Below are positions 29,159 to 38,369 of a stretch of 64,000 bases of DNA, piece by piece (positions within the stretch are counted from its first letter, which is position 1; each line of letters starts with the position of its first letter). The DNA comes from Candidatus Cloacimonadota bacterium. GTDB taxonomy: Bacteria > Cloacimonadota > Cloacimonadia > Cloacimonadales > TCS61. A program made the translations under genes and the position numbers. Location of the stretch: the NCBI GenBank assembly GCA_021735645.1, contig JAIPGP010000001.1, positions 1-64,000 on the forward strand. Reading direction: 5' to 3'. The notes beneath the pieces were generated by a model that was not told where the DNA came from, searched no databases, and saw nothing but the letters and a program-made list of their open reading frames with translations.

Positions 29159-31579
29159 TTATTCATACTTCAGGGCATCTGCGGGATTTGTCCGAGCTGC
29201 TTTTATTGCTTTGATACTAATTGTGAGTACTGCTATCAAAAGTGCCAGAATGCCTGAAACCACAAAAAACCAGACCGAAATATTAGTACTATAGGCAAAA
29301 TTATCCAGCCATTTCCTCAGTCCATACCAGGCAACTGGCCAGGCAATGAGATTTGATACTAGCACCAGCACAGCAAAATTCAAGGTTAAAAGATAAACAA
29401 TTGATGATTCTGTGGCACCCAGCACCTTGCGAATACTGATTTCTCTGCTTCGCTGCTCAGTTGTATATGAAGTGAGCCCTAATAACCCCAGACAGGCTAT
29501 AAATATGCAGATAAGAGAAAAATAACCAAATATTCTAACTGTTTTGGCTTCTGCTTCATATTGAGCATTTAAGCTCTCATCCAGAAATTCATAACTAAAG
29601 GGAAAGGTGGGACAAAATTCGTTCCATTTTGATTCAATATAATCCAGAGTTGCCTGGATATTCTGCGAATCTATTCTCAGTGTAATTGTCCGTAAAGGCT
29701 CATCGGAAAGCATGAAACATAATGGATCAATTTGATTATGAAGAGAATTATAATGGAAATTTTTCACCACTCCAATCAAGCGAGTACGCCTGTTTGCCTC
29801 ATTATTTGGTCCTGCTCCAAATTCAAACTTCCTGCCCAGAGCATTATCACCCCAGCCCAGCACTTCTGCTGTCCTTTGGGTGATCAAAGATGATTCTTCC
29901 AAGTCAGTAGGTTTTTCCGCATCAAAATTTCTGCCCTTCACTATCTGCATTCCCATGGTATCCAGATAATCATGATCTATAAACACAAAATTTATACCCT
30001 TTTCATTCATCTCACCATCATTGGTTTCATAACGCTGCACTATTATTCCATAGTCGCCGCCAGGTACGCTCGAGGATGTTCCTGCTTTTAATATCTGGGG
30101 ATGCTTAAGTAATTCTTCCTTGAAAGTAAGCAGATTCTTGGCTCCCAACGTATCGCGAACTGTGAGTACCACCAGATTCTCCTTATTATATCCCTGATCT
30201 GTATTCTGCATATAGCGCAATTGACTGATCACCCCTAAAGTGCAGATTATCATGATGATCGAGATGGAAAATTGTAAGATTACAAGCAGCTTTCTTAAAG
30301 TTGTTTTGCCCTTGCCTAATTTGCCTTTTAACACTTCCACAGGCAGAAATGATGATAAATAAAAAGCGGGATAACTGCCGGATACTAATCCCACTACGAT
30401 GCAGATCAGCAGTAAAATACCCAGATAGTTCATATTCTTAGCTAGATTAAGGCTTAAATCTTTGCCGGCAAGGGTATTAAATCCCGGCAGCAGCAATTCT
30501 GCTGCCAGCAAAGCTACAAGCAGAGCAAAAAAACTTATCACTATTGATTCCAGCAGAAATTGCCTTTGCAGTGATCCTCTTTGAGCTCCCGCAACTTTCC
30601 TGATTCCTACTTCTGTTGCCCGTCCTGCTGATTGCGCGGTTGCCATATTCATATAATTTATGCAGCCGATCAGCAGTAAAAATAAAGCCACGATTCCAAA
30701 AATATACACATAAGCTAAATTACCTGTTGGTAGATCATATCCCAGCTTGGAATGAAGATGTATCTTATCTAACCGCTCATACAACATTTTAAAGCTGGCA
30801 TTCATCTCATTGCCCAAAGGTGCTATGTATTTTTCGTTAAAAGCCGGATAACCTGCCATGATATTTGCCATGTCACCGTCTTCACGAAGCTTGATATAGG
30901 AAAAAAATCCTATATTCCAGAATAGATTAGGATCCAGACTGTGAAATCTCTCAGAACCAAAAAATTGAGCCAGCGTTATCATAGAGCCTAGTGCCTTAAA
31001 ATTTAAATGACTGTTCTGGGGCAGGTCTTTGATCACACCAGAAATCGTGAACCCAAACCCGTATCCCGTTTCTATATACTCACCCATCGGGTCTTTATCC
31101 CCAAATATGAGGCTGGCAAAACTCTCTGTAAGCACAATCTCATTAGGATCATCCAAAGCTTCAGATGCCTCACCGCGCAAAAATTCATAAGAAAATATCT
31201 CAAATACAGTGGAATCGGCATAATACACATTATCTTCAAAATATTTCTGTCCTTCATACTGAAAAAGATTGTTGTCCATATCCATATAACGGCAATATTG
31301 CTGAACATCCTCGGGAAATTCCAGCTTTATTGCTGGTGCCAGAGGCATTGCTGTCGCAGCAAAATAATCATCAGATTCCTGAATCGTGAAATGTGACTCT
31401 AAACGGTAAATCCTTTCATAATCAGCGTTATATTTGTCATAAGAAAGCTCGTTAATGATATATAACCCGATCAGGATCGTGCAACACAAGCCTATTGCCA
31501 GTCCAGCTATATTGATGATAGTGTAAGATTTCTTCCGCATTAAATTACGGACTGCTATTTTGAGATAATTCCAGAACAT
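29159..31579 (-). CDS. MacB/FtsX-type ABC permease (P2)
   Basis: 'RATEVGIRKVAGAQRGSL', 'RSREISIRKVLGATESSI', C-terminus 'TNPADALKYE'. Confidence 0.92.
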   Translation of the reverse strand: MFWNYLKIAVRNLMRKKSYTIINIAGLAIGLCCTILIGLYIINELSYDKYNADYERIYRLESHFTIQESDDYFAATAMPLAPAIKLEFPEDVQQYCRYMDMDNNLFQYEGQKYFEDNVYYADSTVFEIFSYEFLRGEASEALDDPNEIVLTESFASLIFGDKDPMGEYIETGYGFGFTISGVIKDLPQNSHLNFKALGSMITLAQFFGSERFHSLDPNLFWNIGFFSYIKLREDGDMANIMAGYPAFNEKYIAPLGNEMNASFKMLYERLDKIHLHSKLGYDLPTGNLAYVYIFGIVALFLLLIGCINYMNMATAQSAGRATEVGIRKVAGAQRGSLQRQFLLESIVISFFALLVALLAAELLLPGFNTLAGKDLSLNLAKNMNYLGILLLICIVVGLVSGSYPAFYLSSFLPVEVLKGKLGKGKTTLRKLLVILQFSISIIMIICTLGVISQLRYMQNTDQGYNKENLVVLTVRDTLGAKNLLTFKEELLKHPQILKAGTSSSVPGGDYGIIVQRYETNDGEMNEKGINFVFIDHDYLDTMGMQIVKGRNFDAEKPTDLEESSLITQRTAEVLGWGDNALGRKFEFGAGPNNEANRRTRLIGVVKNFHYNSLHNQIDPLCFMLSDEPLRTITLRIDSQNIQATLDYIESKWNEFCPTFPFSYEFLDESLNAQYEAEAKTVRIFGYFSLICIFIACLGLLGLTSYTTEQRSREISIRKVLGATESSIVYLLTLNFAVLVLVSNLIAWPVAWYGLRKWLDNFAYSTNISVWFFVVSGILALLIAVLTISIKAIKAARTNPADALKYE

Positions 31580-31588
31580 TAGATTCTC

Positions 31589-33967
31589 CTATTCATATTT
31601 TAAAGCTTCAATTGGATTAGTGTTGGCTACTTTAGTTGTGTGATAAGCTGATGTGAGAAAGCTAACAAGCATTGCTCCCAAAAATGCCAAACCAAAAATC
31701 AATGGATTGACTGCGACTTTATTAGCGTAATTTTTTTGCCAAAGATCAAAGATGTAATAAGCCAGAGGCCCTGCCAGAATGGCCGAAATGATGATTGTTG
31801 TAAAAATCCCTTTGAACAAGGTAGCGATGATCTGCATAACACTGGAGCCCAGGATTTTGCGAATTGCAACTTCTTTTGTTCTCTGGATTGTTGTGTAGGA
31901 AGTGAGCCCGAAAAGACCAAAGCAGGAGATCATGATGCAGAAACAGGTGAATATACTGGAGAGTTTTTTCTGAATCTCATCACTTTGATAGATCGTATTC
32001 AGATCCTGTTCCAGAAAGGAATAATTGATCGGGAAATCAGGAGAAAATTCCTGCCATTTCTGTTTGATAAAATCCATTGTCTCGGAGATGTTTTCACCCT
32101 TTAAGCGTACATTCAGTACGCCCAGTGGAGCAAGTGACTGCAGCATATATATCGGACTAAGCTGGTTTTTGACAGGAGCGAAATGGAAGTTTTTTGCTAC
32201 TCCGACCACTTTTCCGTACTGGTTTTTCTTACCATTGGACTCTGTCCAGCCAAACATATCAACCATTGCTTCATTAACGATGAAATCGATTGGTTCCCCT
32301 TTCTGCCGCTCGGTTATGAAATTACTGCCGTCTATTATATCTATGCCCATTGTTTCCAAAAAGTATTTATCCACATATAAGATTGGATTTGCATGCATTT
32401 CCATTTCTCCGCTTTCGGTTTCCCATCCAAAGGCCAGGCCGGAAAGTCCCTGACCCAGAGCAGAACTGGAAAATCCGGCTGAAACCACATTGTGATGAGC
32501 GATGATCATTTCTCTAAAATTTGTGAATTTCTGCTTTAGCTCTTCGTTGGAAGTGTAGATAGTAACAACATTTTCCTTTTTAAATCCCAGATCAAGATTC
32601 TGCATGAATTCAATCTGCTGACTCATAAAAAGTGTTAAGATGACAGCCGATATTGAAATGATAAATTGAAAAGAAACAAGGACATTTCGGAAATAACTTC
32701 CAGTCTTTCCTTTTTTCAACTGCCCTTTCAAAGAAGAGATCGGGGCTAAATGAGAAAGATAAAAAGCTGGATATAATCCGGAAATAACTCCTACCAGTAC
32801 AGTAAGAAGGATTGAACCAAATAGTAAGGTGGGATTACCGAATAGATCTATCTCCAGGTTCTTATTGATAAGTTCATTAAACGGTGTGATTTTTAAAACC
32901 AGCTCTGTCAGAAATAAACCAAAAAATAGGGCTAAAAATGCCAGTATGATAGATTCACTGAGAAACTGACGGATCAATTGTTTCTTTTCAGCTCCCAATG
33001 CTTTCTTGATGCCGATTTCACGTGCTCTGCTTCCTGCTCTGGAAGTTGCCATATTTACGTAATTTATACAGGCAAGGATCAAGATGAACAATCCGATGGA
33101 TGTAAAACCATAAAGGAATCTACGATTAGCTTCCGAAAATCTGGAATTAATGACTGATCTGAGATAGATATTCGGTAATGGTTCCACTACCGCAATATAG
33201 TTGATGCGGTCAAATTCTGCCATCTCCCGCTTATAGAAGTTTTTAAATTTTGCCGAAAACTGGTCGGCTGTGAAATTTTCCTTAAACAGGAAATAGGTGA
33301 AGAATGACATGCCGCTCCCTAAAACTCGGGGTGAATAAATTTCTTCTAAATTCTTGCCTTGTAAATAGGAATTAAGCGAAATAATCCCGGAAAACTTGAG
33401 ATGAGAATTATCCGGTAAATTTTGAATTACTCCCGTAATTTCATAGATTTCGTTATCAATTTCCATCTCTTTTCCAACAGGATTTTGATCATCAAAGTAT
33501 TTGCTGGCAAGATCTTTTGTCAGCACAATAGTATTTGGTTGCTCCAGAGCATTGATACTATTTCCGTAAATGAAAGGATAAGAAAACACACGAAAAACAC
33601 TATTATCAACCATCATCAGGTTGTTTTCGTATAACGTTATGTCATTGGCTTTCACCAGCATAATTCCAGGATAGTTACAGCGTACATATTCTTCTATTTC
33701 CGGCATTTCATGTTGCAAAAGTGGACCAACTGCCATATTGCAGGTCGATTGTGTGCTGTTAATTCCGCCAATGGTCATATTTACACCATAACGATATATC
33801 CTGTCACTATTTATGTGGTGCTTATCATAAGATAATTCATTCTGGATAAAAAGCAGTACTAATATGCTGCAACATAAGCCCAGTGCCAAACCAGTAATGT
33901 TCAAAAAAGAGTGAAATCTATCTTTCAATATCACTCGCAAAGCTTGAATAATGTTTTGCTTGAACAT
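31589..33967 (-). CDS. MacB/FtsX-type ABC permease (P1)
   Basis: 'RAREIGIKKALGAEKKQL', 'RTKEVAIRKILGSSVMQI', C-terminus 'TNPIEALKYE'. Start placed at ATG 33967 (MFKQN...), consistent with the other paralogues and a GGAG RBS. Confidence 0.92.
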   Translation of the reverse strand: MFKQNIIQALRVILKDRFHSFLNITGLALGLCCSILVLLFIQNELSYDKHHINSDRIYRYGVNMTIGGINSTQSTCNMAVGPLLQHEMPEIEEYVRCNYPGIMLVKANDITLYENNLMMVDNSVFRVFSYPFIYGNSINALEQPNTIVLTKDLASKYFDDQNPVGKEMEIDNEIYEITGVIQNLPDNSHLKFSGIISLNSYLQGKNLEEIYSPRVLGSGMSFFTYFLFKENFTADQFSAKFKNFYKREMAEFDRINYIAVVEPLPNIYLRSVINSRFSEANRRFLYGFTSIGLFILILACINYVNMATSRAGSRAREIGIKKALGAEKKQLIRQFLSESIILAFLALFFGLFLTELVLKITPFNELINKNLEIDLFGNPTLLFGSILLTVLVGVISGLYPAFYLSHLAPISSLKGQLKKGKTGSYFRNVLVSFQFIISISAVILTLFMSQQIEFMQNLDLGFKKENVVTIYTSNEELKQKFTNFREMIIAHHNVVSAGFSSSALGQGLSGLAFGWETESGEMEMHANPILYVDKYFLETMGIDIIDGSNFITERQKGEPIDFIVNEAMVDMFGWTESNGKKNQYGKVVGVAKNFHFAPVKNQLSPIYMLQSLAPLGVLNVRLKGENISETMDFIKQKWQEFSPDFPINYSFLEQDLNTIYQSDEIQKKLSSIFTCFCIMISCFGLFGLTSYTTIQRTKEVAIRKILGSSVMQIIATLFKGIFTTIIISAILAGPLAYYIFDLWQKNYANKVAVNPLIFGLAFLGAMLVSFLTSAYHTTKVANTNPIEALKYE

Positions 33968-34004
33968 ACTTAGATTCTCCTTATACCTGCTCTCCAAATC
34001 AAGT

Positions 34005-34694
34005 TTATAAATGGAATTCTTTTTTGATATTCTCGGTTACTATGTGACCATCAAATAATTGAATGATCCTGTGTGCATATTCGGCATCCGTAGGAGAGTG
34101 TGTTACCATCACAATTGTAGTACCAGCCTCATTTAATTGTGTCAGCATATCCATTACTTCCTCACCATTGGCACTATCCAGATTTCCCGTTGGTTCATCT
34201 GCCAGTATCAGCTTGGGATTGGTGATCACGGCTCTGGCAACTGCCACGCGCTGCTGCTGTCCACCGGAAAGCTGCTGTGGAAAATGTTTGGCTCTATGAG
34301 CTATTTTCATTCTGTCCAATACCTCATTTACCCTGGTTTTGCGTTCACTTGCAGGCATCTTGAGATACAGCAGAGGCAGTTCCACGTTTTCATACACAGT
34401 AAGCTCATCTATCAGATTAAAGCTTTGAAAAATGAAGCCTACATTAGATTTACGCATATTAGTACGCTGACGTTCCTTGAACTTTGCCACCTCAGTCCCA
34501 TTAAAGTAATACTCTCCTTCTGAGGGATTATCCAAAAGTCCGATCACATTCAGTAAGGTGGATTTCCCACAACCTGAGGGTCCCATTACTGCTACAAATT
34601 CTCCGGCTTCTACGTGAATATTCACGTTGTTCAACGCCAGGGTTTCCACTTCGTCTGTACGATACACCTTCATTAAATTGTTTGTCTTGATCAT
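34005..34694 (-). CDS. MacB/LolD-type ABC transporter ATP-binding protein (first ATPase of the operon)
   Basis: Walker A 'GPSGCGKST', signature 'LSGGQQQRVAVARAV', Walker B 'LILADEPTGNLD', H-loop 'VTHS'. Confidence 0.96.
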   Translation of the reverse strand: MIKTNNLMKVYRTDEVETLALNNVNIHVEAGEFVAVMGPSGCGKSTLLNVIGLLDNPSEGEYYFNGTEVAKFKERQRTNMRKSNVGFIFQSFNLIDELTVYENVELPLLYLKMPASERKTRVNEVLDRMKIAHRAKHFPQQLSGGQQQRVAVARAVITNPKLILADEPTGNLDSANGEEVMDMLTQLNEAGTTIVMVTHSPTDAEYAHRIIQLFDGHIVTENIKKEFHL

Positions 34695-34708
34695 TATTCC
34701 TCCAGTTT

Positions 34709-35962
34709 TTATTTTAGAATTAACTTTTCGGCTCTGCCAAAATTTGTATAACTTGATACGATTACTCTTTCACCTGCTTCCAGTCCTTCCAGAACTTCAT
34801 AATAGCGCGGATTCATTCTGCCTAATCTGATCTCCCGCTGCTCCGCACTCTTGCCATCGGGATTGATCACAAATACATACTGCCCGCCTGTGCTTTGATA
34901 AAATCCACCTCGCGGCAGCAGCAGTGCCAAATTGGATTCGCCTAATTCCAGCTTGACTCTAAAAGTTTGACCTGTGCGCAGGTTCTCAGGATATTCTTCT
35001 CCAGCAAATTCCAGATCTACGCTGAACCTGCCGTTCTGAACTTCCGGATAGATCTTATTAACCTGCAATTGATAAGTCCCACCGGCAAATTCAAATTCCC
35101 CCATTAAGTCACGATGTATTCTTGAAATATAATGCTCATCTACATCCATATTGATCTTATAGGAATCCACTACATTCATTTCTCCCAAACGCTGTCCCTG
35201 TGATTTCGCTTCCCCTATCTCTGCATTCAAAGAAACAAGCTGTCCACTGATCGGCGCCCTCACATTCAAATTCTCCAGCTTATCACGGATCATGCTCAGG
35301 TTCTCTTCCATATTCGTTACTGAATTTTCAAGCTGCTCTATCTGGATTGCCCTGAATAAGGAATCTGTCTTTTGACTCTCAACCACCAGAGCCTGCCTTT
35401 CCTGATAATACTCGTAAGTTTCACTTGAACGCAGATATTCTTCTTCGGAAATATATTCCTGCTCATATAATTTCTGCTTCTGATTATAATCCCGCTCCTG
35501 TTGCTCAAGCTGATAATTGATCTCCATCAGCTGCTGACGAAGGTTCAATTTATTCTGCTCCATAGATAAGCGCGTGCTTCTCAGATTATTGATCTGATCT
35601 GCCAGATCAGCTTCCCGGTTCATAATGCTCAAATACAAATTCGCATTGCTCAACCGCAGGATCACATCCCCTTTTTCCACAATTGACCCTTCTTCCAATA
35701 GCACTTCTTCTACCCTGCCGCCTTCCATGGCATCCAGATATACTGTCCGGCTGGGAACCACTCTACCAGTGACGGTGATATAATCCTGAAAATAATCCTC
35801 TACTACCGTCTCAATCGTGATCCTGTCCTGCTGTACATTATATTTCGAGCGATGATCTCCCCAGATGATGCTGTAAAGCACCACTGCTACTATTATCACT
35901 GCCATACTCAGCAAAGCTATCTTCTTAACTGTCCATTTCTTCTTCTCAATTTTTCGATCCAT
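34709..35962 (-). CDS. HlyD/MacA-type periplasmic adaptor (membrane fusion) protein
   Basis: N-terminal TM anchor, biotinyl-lipoyl-like halves ('GRVEEVLLEEGSIVEKGDVILRL', 'VRAPISGQLVSLNAEIGE'), long coiled coil. Start at ATG 35962 (MDRKIEKKK). Confidence 0.9.
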   Translation of the reverse strand: MDRKIEKKKWTVKKIALLSMAVIIVAVVLYSIIWGDHRSKYNVQQDRITIETVVEDYFQDYITVTGRVVPSRTVYLDAMEGGRVEEVLLEEGSIVEKGDVILRLSNANLYLSIMNREADLADQINNLRSTRLSMEQNKLNLRQQLMEINYQLEQQERDYNQKQKLYEQEYISEEEYLRSSETYEYYQERQALVVESQKTDSLFRAIQIEQLENSVTNMEENLSMIRDKLENLNVRAPISGQLVSLNAEIGEAKSQGQRLGEMNVVDSYKINMDVDEHYISRIHRDLMGEFEFAGGTYQLQVNKIYPEVQNGRFSVDLEFAGEEYPENLRTGQTFRVKLELGESNLALLLPRGGFYQSTGGQYVFVINPDGKSAEQREIRLGRMNPRYYEVLEGLEAGERVIVSSYTNFGRAEKLILK

Positions 35963-35997
35963 AAATATCCCCAATAAAATATTTTTACTTTTATATA

Positions 35998-36013
35998 TGC
36001 AATTTAAGAGCCA
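35998..36013 (-). promoter_or_regulatory. Candidate sigma-54 (-24/-12) promoter of the ABC operon
   Basis: Minus strand TGGCTC-TTAAA-TTGCA; GG/GC spacing exact; one mismatch to TGGCAC-N5-TTGCA; predicted TSS about 25 nt upstream of ATG 35962. Confidence 0.75.
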
Positions 36014-36068
36014 TTCTCACAAAACACTACCAAACAACATTTTACCCATATCTTATCCACTCCCAGAC

Positions 36069-36106
36069 TGTCCACCTCCGCACACTCACCTGTCCGCCAC
36101 CGCACA
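36069..36106. promoter_or_regulatory. Candidate enhancer-binding (UAS) sites: two imperfect dyads 22 bp apart
   Basis: TGTCCACCTCCGCACA (36069-36084) and TGTCCGCCACCGCACA (36091-36106); consensus TGTSCG-N4-CGSACA; about 55-95 bp upstream of the -24 element. Confidence 0.5.
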
Positions 36107-36325
36107 CTTTACCCCGAATTATAAAACTCAGTTATGGTATTGAGTTAAGACAATGTACCCATTGGATTGACTTAAGAACCGCCCAAAATGAATGTTATTC
36201 TGACAATAGTGCCACGCTTCTTCGCCTCTTATCCGCGACCGCACAATCCGTCTAATCCGTGTTCTATCTTCCTCTTCCCTGATTTTGCTTGACTTTCGCG
36301 GATGATAAAATAATCTCCACCAGAT

Positions 36326-37036
36326 ATGGAAATAGAAAATAAAAATCTCGAATTAGAGCGTCCGGCAATTTATGTGGTTGCTACGCCTATTGGTGATGTG
36401 AACGATATCACCCTGCGAGCTCTAAAAGTTCTGGCTGCTGTCGATCTGGTGATCTGTGAGGAGCGCAAAGTTGGCTCACGACTGCTGAAAGGTTATGACA
36501 TCCGGCAGGAACTTATAGAAGTTAATGAGCATAATGAGCAGAATGTGGTCACTGAACTGGTATTAAAAATAATAACAGAAAATCTGGCTGTGGCAATGAT
36601 CTCTGATGCAGGAACGCCGCTTTTTGCTGACCCGGGCAATAAACTTATCCCGCAGGCATATCAGAGCGGAATACGAATCGTGCCGGTGCCGGGAGCTTCA
36701 TCTATCATGGCAGCCTTAATGGCAGCGGGGGTAACTACCAGCAGTTTTTTGTATTACGGGTTCTTACCAGCTAACCGGCAGAGTCGGCAGGTAGCTATTC
36801 GCCAGCTCCCCAATGATACAGATATTATTCTGCTGGAAGCACCTTATAGATTGAAGCAGGTTCTGGCAGATTTGCAGAAACACCTGGGTAGCAATCGCCA
36901 GGCAGTGCTTGCCTGGAAACTCACTTATCCCCAGGAACAGATCATCGAAACGGATCTTGGCAGTCTCGTGCAGATAGCGGAGAATCTGGGAAAAGGTGAG
37001 TTTGTGCTGATCCTTAGGGCAAGGAAGCGCAGATGA
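36326..37036 (+). CDS. rsmI: 16S rRNA (cytidine(1402)-2'-O)-methyltransferase
   Basis: 'IYVVATPIGDVNDITLRALKVLAAVDLVICEERKVG', 'MISDAGTPLFADPGNKL', 'VPVPGASSIMAAL' are canonical RsmI motifs. Confidence 0.93.
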   Translation: MEIENKNLELERPAIYVVATPIGDVNDITLRALKVLAAVDLVICEERKVGSRLLKGYDIRQELIEVNEHNEQNVVTELVLKIITENLAVAMISDAGTPLFADPGNKLIPQAYQSGIRIVPVPGASSIMAALMAAGVTTSSFLYYGFLPANRQSRQVAIRQLPNDTDIILLEAPYRLKQVLADLQKHLGSNRQAVLAWKLTYPQEQIIETDLGSLVQIAENLGKGEFVLILRARKRR

Positions 37037-38367
37037 GTGAACAATTGGACATTTTCTCTGAAAAGCAGAAACCTACTAATGTACCATTGGCAGAACGCGT
37101 ACGACCTGCAGAATTAGCTGAGATCAAAGGGCAGAGCAAATTGCTGGAGCCCGGTTCACTGCTGCGGACTATGATCGAGCAGGATAATTATTCCTCCTTT
37201 ATCTTATGGGGACCTCCCGGAACTGGTAAAACTACTCTGGCAAAGCTGATCCAGAAGCAGACTAAAAGCCGCTTCGTTTCCTTTTCAGCAGTGCTTTCCA
37301 GTATTAAAGACGTAAAAAGTGTGATGAAGGAAGCAGAATATAATCTGCAATCAACAAATCGTAATACAATTTTGTTTGTAGATGAGATACACCGTTTTAA
37401 TAAGTCACAGCAGGATGCCTTCTTACATTATATAGAGAGTGGAGCTATAATTTTGATAGGAGCTACAACTGAGAATCCTTCATTTGAGGTAATACCTGCG
37501 CTGCTGTCACGATGTCATGTATTTGTACTGGAAAAACTTAGTGATGAAGATGTACTGGGCATTTTGCAGCAGGCTACCCTGCAGATCAATAAACCAGTGA
37601 ACCTCTGCGATGAAGCTCTGCCCTATCTGGCGCAGCAGAGTGGCGGGGATGGTCGCAAAGCACTGAATAACCTGGAGATGATTGTCAATAGTGCAGCTCC
37701 TGGTGAAGAACTTACTGTAGCCAGAATTGGAGAAATACTTTCACGCCAGATCATGTATTATGATAAGAACCGTGAAGAACATTATAATATCATTTCCGCC
37801 TTGCATAAATCGCTGCGCGGCAGTGACGCCCAGGCGGGGTTATACTGGCTGGCAAGAATGCTGGAAGCCGGAGAAGACCCGATGTATGTAGCGCGAAGGC
37901 TGGTGCGTTTTGCCTCTGAAGATGTAGGCCTGGCTGATCCTCAAGCAATCATTCAGGCAATAGCTGCCAAAGAAGCCGTTCACTTTCTGGGTATGCCGGA
38001 AGCAAATACTGCTTTAGCACAACTTACGGTCTATCTGGCGACAGCGCCCAAAAGCAATGCCTTATATGATGCTTATAAACAGGCAAAGGATGATGCCACA
38101 AAAAGCAGTCATCTCGGTGTGCCACTGCACATTCGCAATGCCCCCACGAAATTGATGAAAGACCTTAATTACGGCAAAAATTATCACTACGATCATCTTT
38201 ATGAGAATGGCTATCATTATCAGAAATACTTTCCTGATGCCATGCCGGAAAAAAAATATTATCAGCCCAGCAATTTTGGCTTTGAGAAAGAAATTCAGAA
38301 AAGACTGGACTGGTGGGCAAGACTGAAAGAAAAACAAATCAAAGAAGAAAAGGATAAGAAAATTTAA
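37033..38367 (+). CDS. rarA: Replication-associated recombination protein A (RarA/MgsA AAA+ ATPase)
   Basis: 'PLAERVRPAELAEIKGQSKLL', 'ILWGPPGTGKTTLAKLI', 'LFVDEIHRFNKSQQDAFLHYIESG', 'RRLVRFASEDVGLADPQA'. Confidence 0.95.
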   Translation: MSEQLDIFSEKQKPTNVPLAERVRPAELAEIKGQSKLLEPGSLLRTMIEQDNYSSFILWGPPGTGKTTLAKLIQKQTKSRFVSFSAVLSSIKDVKSVMKEAEYNLQSTNRNTILFVDEIHRFNKSQQDAFLHYIESGAIILIGATTENPSFEVIPALLSRCHVFVLEKLSDEDVLGILQQATLQINKPVNLCDEALPYLAQQSGGDGRKALNNLEMIVNSAAPGEELTVARIGEILSRQIMYYDKNREEHYNIISALHKSLRGSDAQAGLYWLARMLEAGEDPMYVARRLVRFASEDVGLADPQAIIQAIAAKEAVHFLGMPEANTALAQLTVYLATAPKSNALYDAYKQAKDDATKSSHLGVPLHIRNAPTKLMKDLNYGKNYHYDHLYENGYHYQKYFPDAMPEKKYYQPSNFGFEKEIQKRLDWWARLKEKQIKEEKDKKI

Positions 38368-38369
38368 TT

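Noticed and set aside
9943-33967. Permease array as an assembly duplication artefact
   Set aside because: The nine proteins are clearly diverged at amino-acid and nucleotide level, with different lengths and junctions.
8389-35962. Interpretation of the locus as a bacteriocin or lantibiotic export cluster
   Set aside because: No precursor-peptide-like small ORFs with leader motifs and no modification enzymes are visible. The C25-like protein is a secreted sorting-domain protein, not a C39 leader peptidase.
36139-36177. Direct repeat ATTGAGTTAAGA / ATTGACTTAAGA upstream of rsmI
   Set aside because: Short, two copies, no clear promoter context. Could be chance in AT-rich intergenic DNA.
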